Below, one piece after another: positions 41,189-53,451 of a stretch of DNA of 64,000 bases. Made by a program: the position numbers and the translations under genes. The notes beneath the pieces are model-generated. The model had not been told where the DNA came from. It saw nothing but the letters and a program-made list of their open reading frames with translations, and made no database searches. Positions within the stretch are counted from its first letter, which is position 1, and each line of letters begins with the position of its first letter. The DNA comes from Diphasiastrum complanatum (taxonomy: Eukaryota; Streptophyta; Lycopodiopsida; Lycopodiales; Lycopodiaceae): contig CM055095.1 in NCBI GenBank assembly GCA_029204225.1, forward strand, positions 60,588,540-60,652,539, written 5' to 3'.

Positions 41189-43266
41189 CTATTCAATCAA
41201 TTTTTTTATATTTTTTTTATCAGTATTAGGAACTGATAAGGGAACAACTCCTTCTATAATTTTGCCCTCCTCTGTTTCGGGAAGGGCCTCAATGCCTTTT
41301 AAGACAAGAGAAATCTCTGTTATAATATTGTCTTCCTCTGTTTTAGGAAGGACTTTTATTCTTTTTTGATCATATAAAATAAGATCTGCATCTTGAGCAA
41401 CCTGAAAGGCTGTTAAGGCAGGAGTAGCTTCCTTTTGAGGGCCCTCAATCCCAGGTGCAATGCTTACACCGTACTGGGCATAGGTTCTGATCAACTCTTG
41501 CCGAAATCTATATACATCATCAAGAGTATACGGCTCAAGAATCAGCAAATTACAAACAATGATAGTAAAAAAATATGAATCAAAATCAAAGGAACTACAA
41601 ATGAACAGAATATTACCTTTTTAATATCTACATCCACTTGTAAATTATACCACTCAAAAAATAGCCTCGTATTGTACAGGACGAACCATGCACAACTAAA
41701 AGCGTCGTTTTGTTGTACATACTGCATATATAGAACGAAAATTAGTAATATTATTATAGAAATTTTATTTATGCTATGACGATACGTTTGATTTAAAAAA
41801 GGAATACATGCATATCAGAGATAAATTGAATATACCTTGAGAGATCTAATGATTATCTCTCCAAATGAAGTTGTCGTTGTCGGTATTTCCCGAATGGCAT
41901 CATGAAGTAGAGAATCAAATTCTCTATGTGTATTTGCAGCTGAGTTTAATTCTACACATAGAAAATTTGATACTCCCTCCTTATTTATCTTTATAGAAAG
42001 AATGTTCAGGCTCCAATGTCGACTGCAACAACCAAAATACAAATATCAATAAATCCATATTTATGAAAGAATTTCATACTTATTAAAGCAATGAAGCATG
42101 CAACAATCCAGATTAAGGCAACAAAAACAAAAGAGCGATCCTTACTGATTTTCACATGGAATCATAAAATTTCGTCACAAGACTGCATTCGATAAAATAT
42201 ACAGCCTTCTCAAAATTGGCTTCTTTCGCCTTTATCGCTCCCATGAAAAATGGACTAACAACAAAAACTGTACCATGGGAATCGAAACTAATACTATTCT
42301 ACAAAAAAGATACTCCGTCTTCGACTATTACATTTGAAATTTCTGAGGTTTTATCTTTCAGCTCGGCACAAAATTTGGGACCTAATCTAAAACTTGGACG
42401 TGTATCTAGAAGAAAAAAATCTAAAAAATTGCCGAGAAGATCAATTTTATTAGATAGGTAGGTCTCGTATTGATTATAATGGTCAGAATTAAAATAAATT
42501 TGGGCTGGATCGTATGGAATTCTTACAAAAAGATTATGTATAGGAGCAGAAACAGAAGTGAAAACAATATTTACAGATTTCTCTGTTATTTTGTCGAGCT
42601 CCTCTTGGGTAATCAACACTTTTGGTGATGAAACCTGTTGAGGAGCTGGACGAATAACAGGAGGAGGAAGGGGTGAAGATTCTCGATTTGAGTCAGATTT
42701 TCCAGCATCTGACTCAGAGCTCAGGAAGATACGGGGTCTCTTGGCCGGATACATCTAGGAGGAAGGGAAGCAGCTGGCCTTCGAGATCCAGCCTTCTTGG
42801 ACACAGGCTGCTTCCTCTTCCTCCTAGAGGTAGTCGGCAAGTTGGTTCTATCTAGAGGCAGGTCTTTGGAGGTGCTGGCATTATCAACATGCAGACCAGA
42901 ATATCGGTCCCGAAGCCTTTTGAGAATGACAAAATCCTTTGGCATGATGGTGACACGCTTACCATGCACTGTCAAAAGACAAATATCCTCAAAAAATTGG
43001 GACAAAAAATCTTCTGCAGCACCTTGTAAGGCCTACATGGCTGTCACGGCAAAACAAACATTCATCCCAAGTGACAGAGTGACATTTCTTACAGATCGGC
43101 CGAAAGGAGCTCTAGGGATCAACAATTCAGTTGATCTCTAGAGTTTTCTAATATCCCTCAGCCAGACCTACTTCCTGCCATGTCTACGGCCAGTACCAAG
43201 GGGAACATGGGAATGGGATGCCTGTACAGTGGGTATGGCACGAACAATGGATTTGGTCCTGGCCAT
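41189..43266 (-). pseudogene. second H3-fold/Ulp1-like gene copy, decayed
   Basis: From the ATG at 43266: MARTKSIVRAIPTV (H3-like tail, K4 kept), three in-frame stops within the H3 fold (K*VWLRDIRKL*RSTELLI, AM*ALQGAAEDFLSQFFED), then HGKRVTIMPKDFVILKRLRD. After a -1 shift near 42750 comes KRPRIFLSSESDAGKSDSNR and a spacer, then the protease: MIPCENHRHWSLNILSI across intron 1 (42023-42145), exon 2 to 41836, exon 3 (41617-41721) with YVQQNDAFSCAWFVLYNTRL, and exon 4 (41533-41189), PYTLDDVYRFRQELIRTYAQ. Introns 1-3 match the positions, and intron 1 the phase, of the plus-strand copy at 31.5 kb. It is a DNA-level duplicate, now non-functional. Confidence 0.75.
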
Positions 43267-43347
43267 CATTCTCAGAAGAAGAAAATTAACAAAAAAAAAA
43301 ATTGAACAAAAGCAAAGTGGATGAAAATAAAAAAATTTGCTATAAAA

Positions 43348-43535
43348 GGGCGCTTGAAATCGATACTAGAACTGAATATCGGTTTCGAGCGGAAGATATA
43401 CACAGAATATTTTAAGAAATGAGATGCGCGCTCAAAAGCGACATTGGACTACCAACGGTATCGGTCTCGAGCGCATTGTGAGAAGGTGAAAGCTTGAACG
43501 GTGAGAGAGCGCGCTTGAGAGAGATATTGGGAGCG
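43348..43535. promoter_or_regulatory. TATCGG/GCGC inverted motifs upstream of the second H3-Ulp1 copy
   Basis: GGGCGCTTGAAATCGAT (43348) faces ATATCGGTTTCGAGCGG (43377). ATGCGCGCTCAAAAGCGACA (43424) faces GGTATCGGTCTCGAGCGCAT (43457). A further GCGCGCTTGAGAGAGATATT follows at about 43507. Here the GCGC ends point outward. They lie 80-270 bp upstream of the ATG at 43266. Confidence 0.6.
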
Positions 43536-44386
43536 AAAACCGAAAATTTTGCAAAAAAAATGAAAATTCCGAGGAGTTATATATACAAAATTTTTGCACG
43601 TGTGAAAAGACGTCTGAGACATGTGTCGTTGGCTAATTGATCCACGTGGAATGTCCGCACTGACAATGATGAGACTTAACACAGGCTTCAATTCCACTAT
43701 CCCACGAAATCCCTCACCTGTACATTCTTCCACCCTACTTGACTCTGCAGTCAATGTAGATGATTTTGCATTACAACTATTAACACAAACCACATCCACC
43801 ATCTTCACAACTAATCCAATCCACACTTCTCCTTCACAAGCTCAATCACCTCCACATTCATCTCCTCTAAAACCTCAATCACCTCCTCTCATACCTCAAT
43901 CACCTCCACTTGCATTTTTTCATGCTCCATCCTCTCCCCTAGTTTCGTATTTTCTTCCATTCAACCCCATGCCCTATCCTAACTATACCCGCACTCTCTG
44001 ACATTGGACCTTGGGAGCAATTACCACTAGCAGCCCAAAAAGAGGTCTGGTTGGTGAATGAGCTCTAGTACAACATTTTTGGCACCTCAGGAGGTTAGTT
44101 CACAATGTGACAATTTGACGATGGAGCCCTTGCAGATCTGCAGACGGAGAAGGCTTGGAGGCAAATTTCAATCAACAACAGCAGCAAGTCCAAGATTTGA
44201 ATGCGCACATCCAACAACAGTAACAAATTCTCAGCAACCTCCGGCACCAACTCCTGCTCCAGGATCAACAAATCTCCCATCTCCACACTTCGACCACCAC
44301 TCGCTAGGTGAGGAGCTCGTTTTATTTTGCAGGTTCACGGTTGTCTTCATCTTTCATTTTCTGCAGGTCTTTTTTCCTTTGACCCA

Positions 44387-45112
44387 TTACTTTTGGATCT
44401 CTTCGGGCTTCATAGGAGGGGATTCAACTATCATTGTTCCAAAGAGTTTCTTTTGATCAACATCGATCTGACTCATTTGTTGCTTAAGTCTTGTCCTTTC
44501 CTCCTCAGCTTCTTGGATCTTTCTCTTTATTTCTTCTAGTTGCTTTGCCTGCTTTCTTAGGTCTTCTTTTGGTTGATCAACCATTGTAGGTGGTAATTGG
44601 TCTCCGCAAGACATTTGCAATGATCTATCAGTTGCTTCGGTAAGACTATAAAAAACTGGAGATTTCTCAGAAGAAGAGTGAACTAATAATAAACAAACAG
44701 ATGGAAGGAAGGGTGGTGGTGGTGGTGACAATACTAGATGGTGTGGCGATAGGCTTGAGAATGGATGCAGATGAATGGCAAGAGGCTGGTTGAAGAAGGA
44801 GACTGATTTCCAAATGCTTGTGCTTCCTATTTGCTGAAGGATCTTCGTCATGACTGGGGTACTTCTTCTGATTGAGTCTCTTTGGATTGCCCATCTGCCT
44901 TCTTTAGCCTTGTCTTTTTCATCTTTGACTTGTGAGCTTGGCTGGTGATTCTGTTGTTGTTGTTGTTGGCAACGTGGCTGCTCTAGTAGATCCAAGCAGA
45001 TCCACTCTCTCCCCCTCCAAAAAATTTGTTGATGGGGATGTTGTTGCTGGTAACTGTTCATGTTCAAGATTGGATGGGCGTGTGGAACACGTAGTTGAAA
45101 CACGTTGAACAT
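44387..45112 (-). CDS. hypothetical protein with Gln tract and coiled coil
   Basis: A 241-codon frame from an ATG. Residues 20-60 are Gln-rich (NSYQQQHPHQQIF, CQQQQQQNHQPSS), the middle is Pro-rich, and residues 175-225 form a charged coiled coil (EDLRKQAKQLEEIKRKIQEA, EEERTRLKQQMSQIDVDQKK) ending SPPMKPEEIQK. I suspect similarity to plant RNA-binding or CCCH-zinc-finger proteins with such coiled coils but cannot show it. The coding-like sequence seems to continue in a shifted frame past 44380. It could be a partial gene copy in the upstream region of the decayed H3-Ulp1 copy. Confidence 0.35.
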   Translation of the reverse strand: MFNVFQLRVPHAHPILNMNSYQQQHPHQQIFWRGREWICLDLLEQPRCQQQQQQNHQPSSQVKDEKDKAKEGRWAIQRDSIRRSTPVMTKILQQIGSTSIWKSVSFFNQPLAIHLHPFSSLSPHHLVLSPPPPPFLPSVCLLLVHSSSEKSPVFYSLTEATDRSLQMSCGDQLPPTMVDQPKEDLRKQAKQLEEIKRKIQEAEEERTRLKQQMSQIDVDQKKLFGTMIVESPPMKPEEIQK

Positions 45113-45119
45113 GCGACTG

Positions 45120-46015
45120 GACTAAAGATTAAATAAATTTTAACTAAATTTGTTTTGATGTTGTTGTAGTTGACTCAAAGATTAATATCACAATGAGATG
45201 CATGAATCAACTCTGATGTGATATGTACTTTGCAGATTTGGAATATGCTCAAAAATTCGAAACTCTGTATAAGGTGATTTAAAGATTGATAGATGAATGA
45301 CAAGTTATTCTTGAGATACGCTACATGATGTCTCTTGTTCAATGGCTATCCTTGATGATTTAAAAACAAATCTAGAAAAAGCGATGCAATTAGAAGAAAT
45401 TACCAAATCAAAAAAATGACACAAGGAAGATACCAATGTTACAGAGAGTGAAAACCGTAGAGCACTTGTCAAAAAAAAAGTCAACATTGACTCGTCACCT
45501 AGATAGCTGCAATTTTCATTGGGAGTTAGAGTAAAAAACTCTGATATGTCCTTGTCAAAAATAAGACGGGATTGGTAACACTAAGTCCATCATCAATGAT
45601 AGCAGATGTTGTAAGATATGGCTTGAGATGCAGGTATGGTTGAGGTATGATGTCTTGAGTACCTCTCTGAGCAAGAGATTTAGAACCGAATCTCTATTTG
45701 GATTTTTGATTTCTAGATTTATTGTGTATTGGCACATTGGAAATCTTATCAGCATGTGGAAAGACAAATAGATTTGAGGTTGTAGTAGGGGAGAAAAATT
45801 GTCAATTCTTTATGGAGGTTGCTCTTGGTTGGACATTGTAGCAGATGACGGAATATGGGTTTCACTTTCTTCCTACAAAGACTCATTTCATATTAGTGTC
45901 TTTTTGCATTATGGAACAGGTGAATTGCGTGGTAATGTAGAAGTTTGCAAAAAACTACTCGATTGAGCAACATGTTTAACTGTTGGTTGCTATGGTACTC
46001 AGGTTGTTGTCGTGA
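45120..46015. other. no gene recognised
   Basis: AT-rich and broken frames; nothing supported. Confidence 0.4.
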
Positions 46016-46020
46016 AGATC

Positions 46021-47377
46021 CTATCGTGATTCATAACTGACGTGACGGGCAGGTAGGATCTTACTTGGTTGTTTTGGACAGTCTTCGAAACTGTGTTTTC
46101 TGACACAGTCGGGACACTCGGCGTGGTACTTGGTCTTGACTGGACAATCAACCATGAAGTGGCCGGTTTTATCACAAATGAAACATCTGTTGTTCAATGG
46201 CCCTTGCGTAATGGCATAGACATCTTGTATGGCTAGTGGTTTTGGACTTTCAGGTGGATATTCATGATAAGTCAAGGAATGTCCAAATTGTGACGGTTGT
46301 TCTTCATATTATTGGACTATATGTGTTTGAATAGGCTGATATGAAGGACAAGCATCAGCAGGATGCGTAGCCCGGCAATATGGACACCAGATGGGTTTGT
46401 ATCTATAAGGTACCTGTGCAGGGTTTGGCTGACCAAGAATACTGCGTTGGATAGACTTAGGGCATTTTGAAACTCGTCTGTGAGTTTCTCCATCTGTAGT
46501 TGGTGTCGCTTATTAAGCAACTCCAACTGGGACTTCCAAAGTTGATCTTGGGTATCCTCGATCGACTTCGACTCATAGCCAGGAGCATGTGGTGCTCTCC
46601 TTTCCTTGGATTCTTGGATTCATCAACATCTGATCCTTCGTCTTCTTCCTTGATGGCATTGGACATAGCTAACTTTAGGCTCGTATATTCATCATTGGAT
46701 TAGCTCGCGTCTGATCCATCTTGGAAGGCTGACTAAAAATCAAATGATAAGCATTTGCTCAGAGGGATGTTCTTGTACTTGACCTTTTAAGCGATTGAAA
46801 CGCTCAATATAGTCTCGTATGCGTTCATCTTTTGCCATCTTGATGTTACTCAATTTGACAAAAGGACTCTCTATCAAGTGAAAGGGCTTAAAATGCTTGA
46901 TAAAGGACTCTTTCAAAATTGAGTAGTTTGTCTTATCTTCACGATCGAGGTTTAAAAACTAGTCTCGTGCTTTAGTGATCATGGTCATGGAAAACAGTTG
47001 GACCATAGTGTCGGGAGATGTTTTGACGTAAACGTCACACGCATTCTCAAAGATTTGCAAGAATCTCTGAGGGTCCGAACTACCGTCAAACTTTGGTAGA
47101 TCTAACTTGGGTGTTCTTCTTTCAAGATGAGCTCCGTGAGTGGCAGAAGCTCCATTCAGGTGTATTCTGGCGTGTGATGCTTCAACACCATGAACATGGG
47201 CTCGTGCTCGTGAAGACTCGAATCTATCAAGTTCTTGTCTCTCAAATGTGTTTGTGGATGGCTCGTGGAGTGGGACCACATTCGATAGAACCTATGACGT
47301 CTAATTTGTTCAACTGTAGGAGATGTCATCTCGTATGGATAATCATCAGGTATATGAGGATCAATATGGTGGTCCAT
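46021..47377 (-). pseudogene. gypsy-type Gag with CX2CX3HX4C knuckles
   Basis: Starts MDHHIDPHIPDDYPYEMTSP at 47377 and shifts frame near 47280 to FERQELDRFESSRARAHVHG. The capsid part follows: RTPKLDLPKFDGSSDPQRFL, FENACDVYVKTS, then YIERFNRLKGQV after another shift. Three knuckles follow: WCPYCRATHPADAC (about 46385), CFICDKTGHFMVDC (46150-46190, standard spacing) and CPDCVRKHSFEDC (about 46100). The first and third have the short X3 spacing also seen at 34 kb. No protease or pol is adjacent. It is inactive through several shifts. Confidence 0.8.
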
Positions 47378-47404
47378 TATGTACTGTGGGATAGTTTGTT
47401 TTGT

Positions 47405-48240
47405 ATGGGTTTTTTTTTTTTTTTTTTTTTCTTGGTTTAGGGTGTTTTTTTTTTTTTTTATTACGAGTTTTGCAAAAATCCTGAAAAAACGTAAAAAAAT
47501 CTCAAAAACGATAAAGTTCCAAAAAAAAAAAAAACCAAAACGCCGCTAGAATCCAGAAAATTTGAAGATCAGAAATTCTCAAAAAACAAAAAATATGTCA
47601 ACTTAAATAGCAAAAAGCGAAAAACCCGAAGGTGTAGATAAAGAACGAAGAATATGAAGGTTTAGGGTGGTTAAAAAAGCGAAGAATGCAAAGATTTTTG
47701 GTTGTGAAAAAACGAAAAATGTGACAGGTTTAGGGTTAATGCGACAGTTTAGGGTTACGCTAAAAAATGAAAAATGCGAAGATGGCAAAAATTTAGGGTT
47801 AATTTGAAAATGGCGAAAATGGCAAAATTTAGGGTTAATGCAAAAATGGCAAAAAAGCTAGATAGTTTAGGGCTTCGGTACAAAAGCAAAAAAGACGACA
47901 ATGTAGGGTTTAGGGAGAAAGCGAAGTTTTAGGATAACGGTAAAAAAATGAAAAATACGACAAGGTAGGGTTTAGGGAGAAAGCAACAAATGTGAAGTTT
48001 TAGGGTAACGGTAAAAAAATGAAAAATGCGACAAGGTAGGGTTTAGAGAGAAAGCAAAAAGTGCGAAGGTTTGCAAAAAAGCGAAAAACTGAAAACCGAA
48101 AGTCTACAAAAAACGAAAAACCCGAAGGTCTCGAAAAACAAAAAATCTGAAGGTCGAGTGTAACGGTTAAAAATGGAAAAGCGAAAGTTTTAGGGCTATG
48201 GAAAAAAGCCAAAAAATACGAACGTTTAGGGTGTAGGTGA
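47405..48240. repeat. degenerate array rich in TTTAGGG and GCGAAAAA words
   Basis: After a poly-T tract at 47410-47455, about eleven TTTAGGG or TTTTAGGG words occur between 47658 and 48234. They are separated by NGCGAAAAATGCGAAG-type spacers. Three tandem units of 62-71 bp start GTAGGGTTTAG at 47903, 47965 and 48036. The motif equals the plant telomere repeat, but the spacing is irregular. Confidence 0.75.
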
Positions 48241-48539
48241 AAAAAAACAAAAAATGATTTTGGTTGGAAAAAACAAAAAGCGAAGAAAGCGAAGGTCTAG
48301 GATGGTGGAAAAAAGCGAAAATTGCGAGGGTGATGGAAAAACATGCAAAAAGTCGGAAGGCAATGAAGAAAAACCTGAATGTTTTGGGCAAAATCGCAAA
48401 AAAACGATAAAAAACATGAAAAACGTGAAAAAACTGATGGCTCGAAAAACCGATGTATCGAAAAAGGTAGGACCTGAAAAAAAAAAAACTATGACTCGAA
48501 AATGTTGGAAACAAACAAATCTCTACAATCTTCTCTAAG

Positions 48540-48900
48540 GGACAATAGAAAGACTCTATCTCTCTCTATCTCTTGAAAAATTGGTAACTCGAAAAATTGG
48601 TAATTCGAAAAATTGGAACTCGAAAAAATTTGTGACTAAAAAAAAAGATAACTCAAAAAAGATGACTCGAAAAAATTATGTTGGTCTGGTTGAAATGTCA
48701 GTGAGGTCGTCAGTCGAGTTCACAAGGAGGGTCGTCGGTCGGGATATTTTTATATTTTGGTTTGATACGAAGGGTCGAAAATTTTTTCAAAGGCTCGAAA
48801 AAATAACAAAGGCTCAAAAAAGTAATGAAGTCTCAAAAATTAACAAGTATCGAAAAAATTAGAGAAGGCTCAAAAAATTAATGAAGTAGCGAAAAATAAG
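48540..48900. repeat. ACTCGAAAAANTTGG-type low-complexity array
   Basis: Units such as AACTCGAAAAATTGGTAA and AAAGGCTCGAAAAAATAAC recur irregularly. Similar in style to arrays at 480-960 and 3010-3560. Confidence 0.65.
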
Positions 48901-48949
48901 AAAGTATCCTTTGCAATTTATCTTGTTTTGAATGGTTTATTTAGTATAT

Positions 48950-49966
48950 ATAAGAGAGCATGATGGTCAATATAAAAAACAAAGAGCTGGCCTAGCAAAT
49001 AATGACAAAATTGTTGAACCGCATAGACCATTGCTAGTGCTTCTCTGTCAGTTGTGGAATAATTAACCTTAGTTGGAACCAGCTAACGACTTAGGAAACA
49101 GATTGGAAAATCGTTTTCAAATTTTTCGGGTTGTGTTAAAACAACGCCAATGGCATACTTACTAGCATCCGTATGCACATGGAACTCCTTGTTGTATTCA
49201 GGCACGCAAATAATTGGTGCGTTGACTAAAGCTTGTTTGAGGTCTTCAAAGGCTTTAATCTATTCTTCTGTCCACTTTGGATCGGTAACAATTTTATATA
49301 CTTAGAACCTTGCCTTATCGGCATAGTGTATTATAAAAATCTGATAGTAATTTGTGTAGCCTACAAAAACATAGATTTCCTTCACTGTGTTTGGGAGCGA
49401 CTCACTCTGAACTTTTCTGGATCAGTGGCTATACCATTTCGAGAAATGATATGGCCCAGCACCACACCATGGATAACCCAGATCTGGCACTTTTTGGGAT
49501 TCAATGAAATTTTGAACCTTCGCCAGTGACAAATGAATTCTTGCTCAAGGGCATCGAAATGCTTATCTTCAGATGAATGTACACCAAGATCATCGAGATA
49601 TCTCGAGATTCGTGTGTAAAAGTTCCTTGAAAGTGCGTTGCATCACCGTTTGAAATGTTGACGGGGCATTGAACAGACCGAATGGCATAACCATATATGC
49701 GAATGTGCCAAACTCTGTAACAAACGCCGTTTTGTAATGATCAATCTGGACTAAGAAATATCCACTAAAACCATCAAGAAAGCTAAAAGCTTCTGCTCCC
49801 GCCATATCCTCGAGGATTTGTGTGGTCAGAGGTAATAGAAAGTGATCTTTTTTTGTTTTGTCATTGGGTTCCTTTAAATCCACATAGATACGGAGTTTAC
49901 CATTTTTCTTTGGTACCACCACAATTGGAGATACCCAACTGATAACACAATCTACAACATTGCCAA
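48950..49966 (-). pseudogene. gypsy reverse transcriptase and RNase H fragment
   Basis: The minus frame starts CVISWVSPIVVVPKKNGKLR (49950-49890), then IYVDLKEPNDKTKKDHFLLP, FSFLDGFSGYFLVQI, TEFGTFAYMVMPFGLFNAPS and TFQTVMQRTF. The RT finger and palm are present, but the catalytic Y-x-DD segment is lost near 49590. It continues LGVHSSEDKHFDALEQEF, CQIWVIHGVVLGHIIS, and RNase H pieces KAFEDLKQALVNAPI and VHTDASKYAIGVVLTQPE, ending YFIDHH-like near 48960. Frameshifted; Gag, protease and integrase are absent. Confidence 0.85.
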
Positions 49967-50638
<672 letters not shown>

Positions 50639-50643
<5 letters not shown>

Positions 50644-51499
50644 CTCCCTCTTCAACTAGTTTTGGCATAATTTTAACCATAGAACTTTGATCCAACTTTA
50701 GAATGATCTCCATCGTAAGTAGAGACCTCCTTTCTAATGTTCTAAAGTAGTTTCCATAATTGATATAGAGAATAGTGTCCAAATTGGATGTTTCACTATC
50801 TCTTACATCACATCCAGATGTATCTAGAACATGAAGTACCAAATAGAATGTAAATGAAATTATTCCTCCATGTTTAAAACTTTGAACTCTCTGAAAAATT
50901 ACAGCAATTAAACAATAAATGTGAGTGATGACCATTTGCCTGCTTGTCTCCTCCAACTTTGTTCTTTCTTGATATGTATCCACCATAAAACTCAATGAAT
51001 GAGCCTCCATTGCCATCTTGTCATAAGATATCATCAACACTTGATGAATTGGACATGAATGAGTGACATAATGAACCTCAAAAAGCTTCATTTCCATCAG
51101 CAAATTAAAACTAGCCAAGAATGCTAGTACAACTTTAACATCAAAATGATGCAAACCAATGTAGCTAGTTTTACCATATCTTGACAATTTGCGCACATTC
51201 ACATGAAATAGCTCAAACATGAGATAAAAGAAATAAACTTGAACAACAATTCCTTGCTGTTCTTTTGACCTTACTTGAGTCTTCATACACATGCAAAAAC
51301 AGATCCAAAACATCTTTGCCAAATGACCCTTCTTGATGCTCTTGAATAGCTCCAAATTGCCACTTTTCCTTTTGTGTTGTTGAAGCCCTTTGAGATCAAA
51401 CTCTTGATCTTCCACTTGACCATCAAAGCCATTGACTAATACTTCTTTTCCAGATCCATTAGTTGCTTTTACAACATGAGAACCAATATCCACTTGCAT
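50639..51499 (-). CDS. extra ORF of a non-autonomous copia element, unknown function
   Basis: An open 286-codon frame from an ATG, lying where integrase/RT should be, between the copia protease and the 3' LTR; its stop overlaps the polypurine tract. Contains DGQVEDQEFDLKGLQQHKRK, then CFCMCMKTQVRSKEQQG, HHFDVKVVLAFLASFNLLME, VDTYQERTKLEETSRQMVIT and LVLHVLDTSGCDVRDSETSN. No integrase, RT or RNase H motif. Fairly hydrophobic and Cys-rich, no clear membrane span assigned. A short stretch (CLIAVIFQRVQSF) resembles YKIRAIMQNVHSF in the ORF at 24.6 kb. Function unknown; the open frame in a decaying neighbourhood suggests selection or youth. Confidence 0.5.
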
Positions 51500-52040
51500 A
51501 GCATCATCTACATAAGATGATTGTCCAAAACATGTGAGTAAAGCAAAGTGTGTCGCTTCCAGTTTCCTACCTTTCTCTTGAACATAAAAGATATCAAAGA
51601 TATGAATATCTTAAGACCTGAACCTCTAGGAAAACTCTCTCTCAAACATATGATCTAGATCCAACAAGATCCCATCAATGCTTGATCTTGAATTTCCACA
51701 AAGGTTAGTGAAAACAATACCACCATCATAAATCAAAAGATAGATTCCAAATTTTCCATTCAACATGAATTAGAGTAGGTGAAGATGAGCATAAAACCTA
51801 ATAAATTCAATCTTTTTGAGTCCATAACAAACCTCAAAAAGCTCACTAATGAGATCTCCCTTGCCTTAAAGAAATTGTCTTTCGATTTGCTCCATGTAGT
51901 CTTCTCCAACCAACTTTTTGCCATATCGATCATGAGTGATCAATTCATAATCATAGAATCCTTTGAGTTGATGAAGAGATGTGAGATCCATGCCTTGGAT
52001 CTTCCCAAGAACCAATCTTCCATTGCTCTTTCTTTCTATA
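51500..52040. other. spacer between protease and extra ORF
   Basis: No integrase motif on either strand; frames are short. Confidence 0.4.
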
Positions 52041-52047
52041 GACTCCC

Positions 52048-52475
52048 TTATAATGATTGCATCATAAGAAGTAGAAACCTCAAAAATATTAGAGCCATGA
52101 AAAAAATCATTAGTACCTCATCAAGTCTTGCTTTCCTATTAGTAGAGAGACAAATAGGGATTGAACCAATACCTTCAATCACACACTCACCACCATCGGC
52201 CATGTGAATTGCTTTCTTGGCTCCATCATAAGTGACCAAAGAAGTAAAGAACTGCTTGTGACTAGTCATGTGTGAACTAGCTCCACTATCAATCCACCAT
52301 GAATCTTTGTCACCTTCATTTGATATTAAACTTGAAGAACACATCAAAAGAGAATCACCACCACCTAGATCCTCATCATTAGCAATAAAGTTGATTTGCT
52401 TGCTACCTTCATCTATTTGCCTCTTCAAACATTCATTAGTAAAATGCCCTTTGATTCCACAATAAAAGCACTTTA
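52048..52475 (-). pseudogene. copia zinc knuckle and aspartic protease
   Basis: Minus: KCFYCGIKGHFTNEC (CX2CX4HX4C, about 52430-52475), LLMCSSSLISNEGDKDS, catalytic WWIDSGASSHMTSH, then HMADGGECVIEGIGSIPICL and RKARLDEVL, after which the frame leaves the expected VLYVP consensus. Closely matches the element at 36 kb. The end of the domain is shifted, so activity is doubtful. Confidence 0.85.
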
Positions 52476-53115
52476 ACTTTGACCTATCTTTCTTCTTACT
52501 AACAAAAGAGGAAGGCTCATCTTGATCTTGACCCTTTGACCTTGAAGCCTAAACTCCTCATTCACCAAAATCTCTTGCAAATCCACAATGCTTGGCAAAA
52601 TCTTTTGAATAGAAAATCTTTGAACAAGGTTAGCATGATCATCCAACAAACCATTAAAAATAACTTGAACAAGTTCTCCTTCCTTAATGCTCTCATCAAT
52701 ACATGCTAGCTCATCATTCAATGCTTTTAACTCTCAATTGAAAAGCATGAGCACTCTCTTCCTTCTTTTGCAAACTTTGAAAGATTTATCTTCTTAGAGT
52801 CAACACTCTAGATGTGGACTTGGATTCATAAAGCTTCTTGAAATCTTTCCAAGCCTCAAAAGATGATGTGCACTTACCAACTTCCTTGAGTAACTCATTG
52901 GTAACATTCATCTTTATCATATGTAGAGCTCTTTTAGCTCTCTTGTCATACCTCACTTGATCTTGAGGTGCTTGAGGCCTCTCCTCCACACCTGCAACAA
53001 TCTCCATCAACTCATTCATCTCAAGAAGTGATTCCATCATCACCTTCCAAGTAGAATAGTTGCTTGAGGTAAGCCTATCATTGCTCTCCAACATAAAGCC
53101 TCCACTTGTAGCCAT
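52473..53115 (-). pseudogene. copia Gag (UBN2 family)
   Basis: ATG at 53115: MATSGGFMLESNDRLTSSNY, then STWKVMMESLLEMNEL, ALHMIKMNVTNELLKEVGKC, DFKKLYESKSTSRVLTLRR. A frameshift near 52786 and another before 52721 separate it from NDELACIDESIKEGELVQVI and LLDDHANLVQRFSIQKILPS. Same family as the Gag at 36.8-37.4 kb. Confidence 0.85.
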
Positions 53116-53317
53116 GTTGAAGTGACATAAACTTCTTCTTTAAACTTGTTCCAATGCTCAAAGCACTCTTTTGAATGACAACAAGTGTATTCAAAAAGAA
53201 ATTAGAAAGATATGAAAATTCTCAATTCTCTTCTAGCACTATAACTAGAAAATCAACACATAGAATGAAGAATTCTTGATCAACCTATGATCTACCAACA
53301 ATCTAATGAATCTTGCC

Positions 53318-53450
53318 AAAGTGGTAATTCAAATGAACTTTGACTAAAATAACTTTCATAAAGTTTATCTCTAAGTCTAACTGCATATTGGCCTAATATT
53401 GACAATTAACCAAAATATGACTAAACTTGACTAAACTACTTGAAATTTCT
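53318..53450 (-). mobile_element. truncated copia 5' LTR
   Basis: Nearly identical to 50507-50640 (GTGGTAATTCAAATGAAC to TACTTGAAATTTCTCA). Only the first ~133 bp of the LTR on the minus strand remain. The rest, including the primer site, is deleted, and the LTR abuts the Gag leader directly. Confidence 0.85.
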
Positions 53451-53451
53451 C

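Noticed and set aside
43621-44001. 126-codon proline-rich plus ORF
   Set aside because: Low-complexity SPPLIPQ-type sequence in an upstream region, no domain and no splice or start support.
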